Translations under genes and position numbers: made by a program | Source: Alloascoidea africana | Taxonomy: Eukaryota; Ascomycota; Alloascoideomycetes; Alloascoideales; Alloascoideaceae | Direction of reading: 5' to 3' | DNA: 64,000 bases | Assembly (NCBI GenBank): GCA_030581615.1 | Contig: JAKTTT010000012.1 | Span: forward strand, 310,001 to 374,000 | Part shown: positions 21,620 through 30,814 of the stretch, one piece after another | How positions within the stretch are numbered: the stretch's first letter is position 1 | How the letters are laid out: each line of letters starts with the position of its first letter | The notes under the pieces: model-generated | Told to the model about the DNA's origin: nothing | What the model saw: the letters and a program-made list of their open reading frames with translations, nothing else | Database searches by the model: none

Positions 21620-23023
21620 ATGCCTAAATCAGGATCTACTCGTCTATCGAAAACCACAACAAGTGCGATAGAAGAAACCCATTCTGTCTCCGACAATACT
21701 AGAGAAAACTCAAACAGCCAGATCTCTTTCAAACCTTTTGGAGATCTGGTTCCTTATTCAGATCCAGCATGGTACCAGGGAAATCAGTCACCTTACTACA
21801 ATGAGACACATGTAGCATTAAGAAAAGAGATTCGAAGCTGGATAGAAGAAAAGCTAGAGCCATATATCGAAACCTGGGCAGAAACTGGAGATGTTCCTCC
21901 AGAAATCTACAAGGAATTTGCACAAAGAGGCTATCTTGCCGGTGCACTTTTGGCTCCATACCCAGCTCAGTACACAGATCTCAGAGTTTCAAGTGTTCCA
22001 CCAAAGAAATGGGACGCCTTTCACGAGCTGATAGTATTTGACGAGCTTTCGCGGTTGGGCTCAACGGGCCTTGTAATGCGGCTCATCGGGATATATACCT
22101 GTGCTGTTCATATCCTCTACAGATGTTTCACAGAGAGACAAAAACGGGAATACATGCCTCGAATCATATCTGGTGACATTGTATGCGCGCTTGCAGTTAA
22201 TGAAGCGACCGCTGGTTCCGACATCGGTGGGATTAAATTAGTAGCCACGAAAAGCAAAGACGGGAAAAGTTATTCCCTCAATGGAGCGAAGCACTGGATT
22301 TCCTTGGGTACCTTTGCAAATTACGCAATCGTAGCCGCCAAAACTGCTGGTTTAAGCTCGGGACGAAAAGGGATCACATTATTCTTTGTCGCATTAGATT
22401 CCCCGGGTGTTAAAATCGAAAGCATGGAGTTATCAGGAGCTAAAGAGGCAGGAGTGGCATCTATCTCCTTCAACGGAGTCAATGTCTCAGCAGAACATAT
22501 TATTGGCAGAGAGAATGATGGCTTCAAATGTATCATTACGAACTTCAATCACGAACGCTTTGGGATCACGATACAGGCGATAAGGGCCTCCAGGGTATGC
22601 CTCGAGGAGTCGATAAAATACGCACTTAAACGAGAAACTTTTGGCAAAAAGCTGATTCAGCACGATGTGGTCAGAAACAAGCTTGCGACTATGGCAGTCC
22701 GGATAGAGGCTGCGCAAAGCTGGTTGGAAAACATTACGTTCCAATTGAATAATACTCCAGATAAAGAGGCCCTTGATCGGCTGTCCAGCGCCGTAGCCGG
22801 CTGCAAAGCAAACGCATCGGCTACGTTTGAACTGTGTGCACGAGAAGCAGCACAGATATTCGGTGGAAGGGGGTACACTAAAGGCGGCGATGGTGCCAAA
22901 GTAGAGAGACTGTACGGGGATGCTAGAGTGTTTTCTGTAGTTGGCGGACCTGTTGAGGAAATGCTGGATGTCGCCATCTTGCGGGCGCTTAGTTACAACA
23001 GAAAAATAGGCGCGAAGATATGA
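21620..23023 (+). CDS. Acyl-CoA dehydrogenase family flavoprotein
   Basis: 467 residues from the ATG at 21620. Order: an N-terminal helical domain (residues about 60-180), the beta domain with the FAD/substrate signature (ALAVNEATAGSDIGG, NGAKHWISLGTFANY), and a C-terminal helical domain (KRETFGKKLIQHDVVRNKLA, AAQIFGGRGYTKGGDGAKVE, YGDARVF). The Glu that acts as base in medium- and short-chain enzymes (YEGT motif) is replaced by Gly here (VVGGPVEE). Instead Glu312 in NFNHERFG sits where isovaleryl-CoA and long-chain dehydrogenases carry their catalytic Glu, so activity is plausible. No clear mitochondrial presequence and no SKL: the first 40 residues are Ser/Thr-rich and the end is GAKI. S. 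cerevisiae lacks this family. Substrate unknown; branched short-chain or long-chain acyl-CoA are candidates. Confidence 0.87.
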   Translation: MPKSGSTRLSKTTTSAIEETHSVSDNTRENSNSQISFKPFGDLVPYSDPAWYQGNQSPYYNETHVALRKEIRSWIEEKLEPYIETWAETGDVPPEIYKEFAQRGYLAGALLAPYPAQYTDLRVSSVPPKKWDAFHELIVFDELSRLGSTGLVMRLIGIYTCAVHILYRCFTERQKREYMPRIISGDIVCALAVNEATAGSDIGGIKLVATKSKDGKSYSLNGAKHWISLGTFANYAIVAAKTAGLSSGRKGITLFFVALDSPGVKIESMELSGAKEAGVASISFNGVNVSAEHIIGRENDGFKCIITNFNHERFGITIQAIRASRVCLEESIKYALKRETFGKKLIQHDVVRNKLATMAVRIEAAQSWLENITFQLNNTPDKEALDRLSSAVAGCKANASATFELCAREAAQIFGGRGYTKGGDGAKVERLYGDARVFSVVGGPVEEMLDVAILRALSYNRKIGAKI

Positions 23024-23138
23024 GCACGCTGCGGTAACTCTGGGCACAGGACGGTTGTAAGATTTCTATCTAGTAGATAGCAAAAGCGAGTTAGCTGAGA
23101 TCTTCGTGTTTCGCGGTTTTTCCATAAGCAATCTTTAG

Positions 23139-23878
<740 letters not shown>

Positions 23879-24172
23879 ACGTTTCTAGAAAATTGTTAAC
23901 TTAGCATATATCTCCTTATACATATCCAAAGATAACTGTAAAGTAAGTAAACATTATCTTTCTCTATTAGGGATTGTCCATCAAATTTCGACGATTTACA
24001 TAAAAACACAACCCACCGAACTAAACTGAAGGCATTCATGAAAACTAAAACAATTGAAATTTTTGAAATAACAAACAGTGAATTAACGACAAACTGTGCG
24101 CGTGATATTAAAGCAGAGTAAAAAACAAACAACTTTTGAAAAAAATGCATAAAGACTACATGCTCCATATAA

Positions 24173-27100
24173 TCATTCCGTCAACTCTGAAAACAACTCA
24201 TCAAGGATCTCTTCCAGTAGTGTATAAATCAAATGTGTATTTAGAATTGGATTTTGCAACATTGCGAAAAGCTTCGATGCAGCATACTTTGAATTTGATG
24301 AGCCCACAATTTTGGAACAGTACTCATTCATCAATGTAATCAATACAACTTTTGCTTCATGTTTCGACTTCATTTTCTCGGTTACAGTTCTGGGCGGTTT
24401 TCTCTCCATAAATTGTCTTCTTTCCTCGTTAGTTTCTTCGTTCATTGTCATTGGCCAGAGAGTATCCTGTAAGAAATCTAAAATGTTTATAATCGTGGAT
24501 CTATCTGTCAATTTGGCAAATTGCTCTTTCACCTTTCGCTCGATTGTAGAGCCCAATATTTGCTGCAGCACAACTAGAACCGCTCTACCCCTAATCCAAC
24601 CGCTGTTGCCTCCGCTGCCGTTTCCTGGAGTAGAATGATTTAAGCCAAAAACAACCATGAACAAATCACTAATGGGTTTGACAAAGGGGATATTAGGACT
24701 GCGAATTGAAGCAACGGTAGAGCGTTGTAAGACTTGAGAAGAAGAAGGCGAAGAGTTATAAATGTCAAAACTATTTAACTCCTCCTCCAGCTCGACAATT
24801 TGAGAATGATCACTTGAGGAAGATTTTCTGTTTGATCCACCTCCACTCCCTTCATAATCATCATTGTCCTCTGTAGCAGCGTTGGAGTAATTGTCTTCGC
24901 TGTCATCGCCATTAAAATTTTTGCTATCCCATTGCTTAGAAGTAAATGCGGCTCTAGAAATGTTGCGGTCATTAGATTGTGGATGTGCCATCATAAATCC
25001 AGGCAATGAAGACGAATATGGAATAGACCACGTTGGATAGCCCAGAAGGTCTTCTACTCCCTCAATAATGCCTGTATACACCTTGTTCGCAAAATCCTTT
25101 CCCTTGCCTCCAGCGTCATTCACTTTTGAACTATCCGACATCATTAACTCATCATCATCGTCATTCACAGGAAATGTTTCGCTTGAGAGGAAGAGCCTAA
25201 GAGCTCGAGATCGGCAAACGTCTTTCATCTTGAGTAAATTTTGTAAATATCTCTCCAATCCTTTTTTCCGTTCGTCTGCAAGATTCTTTACTTGTAAATG
25301 TTGAAATTTCAAAACAATCTTCTTCTTGGGGAGCTGTAGCTGTCTAACCTTTGGAAAATGCTTAATCAGAAAGCGGTGCAATCTGAAAAACTGGCTGTAC
25401 CTTCGAGCGACAACCCATCCTGCAGTTACTCTAGATTCTTCCGGGTTTTGATTGCTATTATCTGTTTGTGGATTAACAGGAGTGGTAGATGCTGCAGGAA
25501 TCGATGTGCTTAGTTTCTGTACCTCAATGAGATATAGTGTAAACGTTTGTTTGGGATTATTAGACTCTTGTGCCTGAACATAACCTTGAATGCGCACTCT
25601 GGATTTTCCAAAAAGCGAGTTGTCATTCTCCTGAATAATGTACTGTTGTTTCTGTAGTTCCTTGAAATATATCTCTTTTGACAAGCTGTCATTTGATTTC
25701 TTTAGAATTCGTAAATCAGAGGTGTTATTTGTCAACTCGGCTTTTCGAAGTAGGAATTGCAAGACCTGCTGCTGCTGGCACAAGACGTCTATGTCATTAT
25801 TCAACTTTTGAATCCTTTCGGTGAGACCCAGATCTCCAGGAGCAGCAAAAACAGTCTCTATATCGTCCTCTCGTTCTTTGTCATCAGAATTTTTATGTAC
25901 AATCTTTTCTTTATCCTCCCCGCTAGGTAACGAAGAAATGGAACCACCCAGATTTTTTGATTCGTGAATTGAATCAATTTCCGAGTCACTGGAATCAAAT
26001 AGTCTTGCAGATCTTCCCAGTGGCGGAGAAGTAAGGCCAGTGTGCGATGATGAGGAAGGAATGTCATCGAATAACTGCGCACTTGAAGATGCTTGCTGGC
26101 TAAGACCGAATAATTCACTATGAGAGGAAGAACTTTCGCCCTTGAATTCAAAGGGGCTCGATGGTCTGGAATGGAAGCCACTTGTTTTATTTAATCCTGA
26201 TCTTTCGAGATCACTATCACCCTCCGCGGTCAATATTGTAGAAGACATGGTAGAAGATGGGTGCATTAAATCATTTAGAGCTTCTTCAACAGCTCTTGTG
26301 ACATCGTTTTCCTCCTCCACTTCCATAGTCCTTTCGTCATCCTGGTCCTCGTATGTATCAACATTATCTAACCAAGTTTCATCAAACGTAGGGTTCACTG
26401 CCAAAGATCTTTGCAACTCAATATCGAAATCGTTGGATTCCCCAATAGTATCCATTTGTAAGTTATCCACAGTATCATGTTTCCCTTGAATTTGACCTAG
26501 TTGCGTTTGGCGTTGTCCAAGGTTCTCAGACGCTAAATACTTTAAAAAAAAATCAGACTTTTTGAAGGCCGGCAAATCTTTCTTTTCAATTCTCTGAAAA
26601 ACTTCGGATTGCAATCTTAGAACAGACTTTCGCGCTTTTGTGTACTTTTCCAGGTACAAATGGTCGTAATCCCTTCCATCTGGTGCTGATGCTATCTCTA
26701 GGAACTGTTGAACCCTTTCCATGCAATCCAGAGAAATATGTAGACTTCTGCGGTTCTTGTCATTATCAAAATAGTGCTTATAGATCTGACTGATGTCCTC
26801 AGGTCCGCTTCCTAGATCTGTTCGTAAAGCCGACTTTCCAGATCCCGGGCCAGTGTTGACGCCATTACTACTGTTGATATCATCAAAGCTCTGGTCATCA
26901 TCATCGTCATCATCTGGCGTTGCGTCCTCTAAAGGATCTTTGATTCCATTAACAACCAACCAAAATTGCAGCAAAACGGTTCTCTTTCTCATCTCCATAA
27001 ACTCCATGAAAAATGAAAACGATGAAGGGTCATTTAAGATATCTCTTAATGTTGCATCTTCTCTGGGATCATGTTCTAAGAACTGGGATATACTTCTTTT

Positions 27101-28702
27101 CCCAGGCTTTTTGTTCCTGGAACGTTTCGGGTTGTATGAAGCTAACGTAGTGGATTGATCGCTAATATTCGGCACTTTTTTGAACTTTTCAGTATCGGGC
27201 TGATTCTTAGAGTCTTGGGAAGCGCTTGAGTCTAGACCTACTATACGCTTTCCCAATAACTGCTTGAGAGAGCCCAACCGGGAGATATAAATTGTGTTTT
27301 TGTCTGCCTTTTTTTTCTTTTCTTTTTCATCTTCGCTTGCATCCAATGCTGCTTCCCTTAGTCTTCTCTCTTTTAAAGCTCTCTTCAAATGAAAAGATAT
27401 ATAATATCTCGCTTGCTTTGCCTCGGCTACACTAGTGCATTGCGAAATCTCTTTTGCCAACTCTTCAAAAGCGACGCTAGACTCTTTGCTTCTTGCGTGA
27501 CTTAAAGCTTGAAGCTTTTCTAAATCAATGTGTTTTCTCAAAATTAATGAGCTTTTGGATTGTAATGATTTTGCAGAAGAATTCATTAAAGCCCCAGGAA
27601 CGCCTGCGTGTTTATCCAGTGCGGCTCTTAGCTTCAGCACCTGAACACGGTCCCTCAAAGTATTCCCAGCTATTTTGGATATCTGTAAGTTCCAAAAGTC
27701 CGGGTCCGAAAGCATTGACAAAGTAGGCATCAACACAGAGCTGCAAAGGATTTCTCGAACTAAAATGCTAACAACTTTAGAATTGGAATCATACTTTGGC
27801 AGCAACAGAGGAATGATCCCGCTGATTTTTCGGGATATCCATCTTTTTCTATAGATCATGAAATTAACATTCTTGAGAGTTATTGCAGAGTGTAGCTTTC
27901 CCCGGTTGTAATTTAGAGCAATCGCATAATCAAGTTCGCTTGACTCGGTCAATTTACCAAACGTTCTTGTTGAGTATCTTGTCTTGGTATCAGCATTCAC
28001 AAATTCGGTAAAATGATTTTGAATAATGGGCAGGAGTTTGAAAATCACCAGATGTGCCAGATCAGCAGCTTCAAGCCTCTGTTTCAAGTTAACAATTGCA
28101 ACCTGAATGGTATTTTTCAGCTCATTCGTGAATCTTGTATCTGGATTTGGAGGTTGTGATATTTTCAGGTACCAAGACTCGACAAAGTCCCTGATCGCCA
28201 GATCAATGATCTGATCCAGAGTATCTGAAATGACAAATGACTGAGGAAATATTGGCTCTCCAAAGTCAGATTCAGGCGACCTTGATTCTTGGGAATTGGT
28301 GCTAGTCTTTCTAGATTTCTCAAATTGTTCTACCTCTTCCCTCCAGCTTTCTGAGCTTACAAATTTAAATGGCTTGAAAACATGTTTTAAACCTAGCTTG
28401 TTCGGATCATTCAGTTTTGTTGAAGGGTTTGCCATAATGCAGTAGTAAACATATGCTGCCACTGTAATAAGTGATCCGGTAGATATTAGTGCCAGTACTA
28501 ATAAGAGCTTTCCTAGTAGAGTATAGATGGTGTACCAAATCATGGAAGCGAATATTACTAGCAATACTGTAGCAGTCACCGCAAACTTATTCTCTTCGGA
28601 TTCTGGTTTGCTTTTTGGCACAATACTCTCAATTTCCGCATTTTTGTTACTACTCCTTGTAGAGGGTTTGAATGAAGTTTGGCTATTCTTAGAGGATCGC
28701 AT
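24173..28702 (-). CDS. MDM1: ER-vacuole contact protein, PXA-RGS-PX-nexin C
   Basis: 1509 residues. Two adjacent hydrophobic segments at about 38-92 (FAVTATVLLVIFASMIWYTI and LLLVLALISTGSLITVAAYV) form the ER anchor. A PXA domain follows (about 140-330), then an RGS-like domain (about 540-700, FFMEFMEMRKRTVLLQFWLVVNG). A long acidic Ser-rich linker leads to a PX domain with RRYSQFFRLH and LPKKK, the phosphoinositide-binding basics. A C-terminal nexin domain closes the protein (WIRGRAVLVVLQQILGSTIE). Mdm1 bridges ER and vacuole/lipid droplets and affects sphingolipid and fatty acid handling. It is longer than S. cerevisiae Mdm1 (about 1127), mainly in the linkers. No intron evident. Confidence 0.93.
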   Translation of the reverse strand: MRSSKNSQTSFKPSTRSSNKNAEIESIVPKSKPESEENKFAVTATVLLVIFASMIWYTIYTLLGKLLLVLALISTGSLITVAAYVYYCIMANPSTKLNDPNKLGLKHVFKPFKFVSSESWREEVEQFEKSRKTSTNSQESRSPESDFGEPIFPQSFVISDTLDQIIDLAIRDFVESWYLKISQPPNPDTRFTNELKNTIQVAIVNLKQRLEAADLAHLVIFKLLPIIQNHFTEFVNADTKTRYSTRTFGKLTESSELDYAIALNYNRGKLHSAITLKNVNFMIYRKRWISRKISGIIPLLLPKYDSNSKVVSILVREILCSSVLMPTLSMLSDPDFWNLQISKIAGNTLRDRVQVLKLRAALDKHAGVPGALMNSSAKSLQSKSSLILRKHIDLEKLQALSHARSKESSVAFEELAKEISQCTSVAEAKQARYYISFHLKRALKERRLREAALDASEDEKEKKKKADKNTIYISRLGSLKQLLGKRIVGLDSSASQDSKNQPDTEKFKKVPNISDQSTTLASYNPKRSRNKKPGKRSISQFLEHDPREDATLRDILNDPSSFSFFMEFMEMRKRTVLLQFWLVVNGIKDPLEDATPDDDDDDDQSFDDINSSNGVNTGPGSGKSALRTDLGSGPEDISQIYKHYFDNDKNRRSLHISLDCMERVQQFLEIASAPDGRDYDHLYLEKYTKARKSVLRLQSEVFQRIEKKDLPAFKKSDFFLKYLASENLGQRQTQLGQIQGKHDTVDNLQMDTIGESNDFDIELQRSLAVNPTFDETWLDNVDTYEDQDDERTMEVEEENDVTRAVEEALNDLMHPSSTMSSTILTAEGDSDLERSGLNKTSGFHSRPSSPFEFKGESSSSHSELFGLSQQASSSAQLFDDIPSSSSHTGLTSPPLGRSARLFDSSDSEIDSIHESKNLGGSISSLPSGEDKEKIVHKNSDDKEREDDIETVFAAPGDLGLTERIQKLNNDIDVLCQQQQVLQFLLRKAELTNNTSDLRILKKSNDSLSKEIYFKELQKQQYIIQENDNSLFGKSRVRIQGYVQAQESNNPKQTFTLYLIEVQKLSTSIPAASTTPVNPQTDNSNQNPEESRVTAGWVVARRYSQFFRLHRFLIKHFPKVRQLQLPKKKIVLKFQHLQVKNLADERKKGLERYLQNLLKMKDVCRSRALRLFLSSETFPVNDDDDELMMSDSSKVNDAGGKGKDFANKVYTGIIEGVEDLLGYPTWSIPYSSSLPGFMMAHPQSNDRNISRAAFTSKQWDSKNFNGDDSEDNYSNAATEDNDDYEGSGGGSNRKSSSSDHSQIVELEEELNSFDIYNSSPSSSQVLQRSTVASIRSPNIPFVKPISDLFMVVFGLNHSTPGNGSGGNSGWIRGRAVLVVLQQILGSTIERKVKEQFAKLTDRSTIINILDFLQDTLWPMTMNEETNEERRQFMERKPPRTVTEKMKSKHEAKVVLITLMNEYCSKIVGSSNSKYAASKLFAMLQNPILNTHLIYTLLEEILDELFSELTE

Positions 28703-29489
28703 TGCGGTCAGATCCTCTAAATTTTGGTTTTTGTCAACAATCTTCGATTCTCAGGAGCGTTCTCCCTATTCTGATTTGGGTAGCAATGTTTCGGACTTTC
28801 CCAGTGGTTTTCTCAAAGCAAAAGAAGGGTTAGGGTGCATCCATATGAACCGTATGCTGTTGAGAGCGGGCTTTTCTTCGGTGCCCAGTGTTGTGCGTTG
28901 AAGCAGCTGATGACGGCGATGGTGTGAAATGGAGACCTCACTAGGGAATTCTGATGATCTGTGGGGATTACACCCGAACACCCATACACATTCTGGGGGA
29001 GTTTTCTAGAGAAGATCAATCTCATCTCGAACTGATACACAAATCTCGGGCTTTCTGTTTAATTGCTTTGATCGGTCGAAGATAGAAGATTCTGGCTGCA
29101 CCGTCTATGTCTGTGGAAGAAGGGGTCATTCCGTGACAGCAGAAAAGAATCATCCTGTTATTTAAGACTTCTGCACGCCTACATAACGCTTTGAAGTACG
29201 CCTTTTGTGTCTTTGTTGACTAGTCGGCTAGACCCGTCTTGATCTAATAGAACAAAGTGTCTATATATTAGACGAAGGAGCTAGTTTGAATCCAAAGAAA
29301 AGAAGATACTGCGACAACTGGTTCCTGCACTAAGAGCATCGAATTTATGATACATGCACCCGGGCCTCGCCAGCCACCAAAAGTCATCCGCCGACCCTCT
29401 TATTTAAATCAGAGATCTCCATAAATCCATAGGATTTGTACCAACAACGCACCCAAAACCTTAACACTCTTAAAACAAAAATAAGCACG
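28703..29489. other. Divergent promoter region MDM1 / Kex2-site secreted protein
   Basis: About 790 bases. Open stretches here lack ATG starts or domains. The right part, just before 29490, has CTTATTTAAATC (about 29399-29410) as a TATA-like element for the secreted-protein gene. Confidence 0.45.
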
Positions 29490-29987
29490 ATGAAATTCAG
29501 TAGATGGGCACTTTTGTCTTACTGTTACGTTCCTGTTCTGTCCGGTGTGATCCCTCAAAATATCCTGAAACACCAAGAAGTTGAAGATTTGGTTCCTAGT
29601 CCTACGCTGGCTCCAACAGCAACAACTGTTGTTGGACCCCCAAAGGTGTTTACAATTGCAACACACGAAGACGGCAGTATTGAGACGATAGTAGCTACTA
29701 ATTCTCAACCCCAAGCTAGCCCAGTGACGACTCCTCCTGCGCTCAAGAAAAGAGAGGAGGGCGATTCTATAGTCGAAGAAGAGATTGGCGCTATTAATAG
29801 CCAGGTGGATCTGGAGAAGCGAATATTTGCACTTATCACCGATTCCTCGAAAGGAATAGTCCCTATTCTTATTAAAGAAGGAACAACTTACACGATCTCA
29901 AAGAACTTTGCAGAGCCTACTGTGCTCAGCACAGAACGACCTCACTCTACGCTTGTTAGTTCTTATTTACTACAGACATTAACCTGA
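29490..29987 (+). CDS. Small secreted protein with two Kex2 sites, one A and one B module
   Basis: 165 residues with signal peptide MKFSRWALLSYCYVPVLSG. Two Lys-Arg sites (87-88, 110-111) are typical Kex2 cleavage sites. Residues about 46-71 (VVGPPKVFTIATHEDGSIET) resemble the repeat unit of the next gene (AVGEGKYFQIVTVDGEERT); I call this module A. Residues about 112-141 (FALITDSSKGIVPILIKEG) resemble two C-terminal segments of that gene (VMVTNESGKTVPVLIAG and FVSSDSGEIIPVLIYG); I call this module B. The signal peptides and following IP-x-x-(I/V)-L residues also match, so the two genes are tandem duplicates. There is no hydrophobic C-terminal tail, so this member should be secreted, not GPI-anchored. 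No known domain recognised. Confidence 0.75.
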   Translation: MKFSRWALLSYCYVPVLSGVIPQNILKHQEVEDLVPSPTLAPTATTVVGPPKVFTIATHEDGSIETIVATNSQPQASPVTTPPALKKREEGDSIVEEEIGAINSQVDLEKRIFALITDSSKGIVPILIKEGTTYTISKNFAEPTVLSTERPHSTLVSSYLLQTLT

Positions 29988-30814
29988 AAGCACGGGACCA
30001 GCAGGAGCACAACATAAAAACCTATTTTTGGAAATTTGATTAGAAAGGAGATTTTTGATGGGCTAGGCACTTTTGAAATAGGAAAATAAATGTTCTTGTG
30101 GTCTCTGTTTTTGCAAGCGCTCTGAAAGCGTCATTTTTTGTTTTTCTCTGGTCCTAGAGGACTAAATCTCCTTAATTGGATACTCTATTAGCAATATTAG
30201 TTTTGGTTATTTAGATTTTGCAAGCTTGGTTATGTATTTCGCTAATTCTCATTGATTTTCCACCTTAGTTTTGAATTATGGATAGGAGAAACTTGGCGAA
30301 CAAGGGGCTGTTTGCTTGCCAGCCAATGAACACCATAAACCTAACCAGAGTAGAAACCTGAACGTTCCAACTCAGATCTCCATAGAGAATCGAATTAAAA
30401 TCAAAATGATGGCAGTTCCAGACACGGAAAAACGTAATTCCAAGGGGCTCCTTTCTTATGTGAAACTTCCAGGATGCTCATCTCCAATATGTTCCCCGTA
30501 TTTTTCATGACCACACTCCACAAAGTAGCAAATTCAGAATTCACCAAGAGGATGAGCGGATCATTACAAAATGATTTTAAACATAATCACTACTCCTCTT
30601 TAATTGATAATCGTTTCAACTAACTGCCATGTTTCGAACTGGCCAAGGAGTCCAACCCAGTTTGAAGGTCATCTTTGTCCCATTTGAAACCTTACAGTTG
30701 TTTCCCATTCATTATAAAGAGCGATAAATAGGAAGTCAATTCCAAAATCTTTTCATCATTAACTTCAGCTTTCCAATTCTATCTCACATTTCCAGTTGGC
30801 TAAACATTTCAGAT
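29988..30814. other. Intergenic between tandem secreted-protein genes
   Basis: About 830 bases. A 64-codon open stretch at 30316-30510 has no signal peptide or recognisable domain. ATTATAAAGAGCGATAAATA near 30711 is a TATA-like element about 100 bases before the next start. Nothing else seen. Confidence 0.45.
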
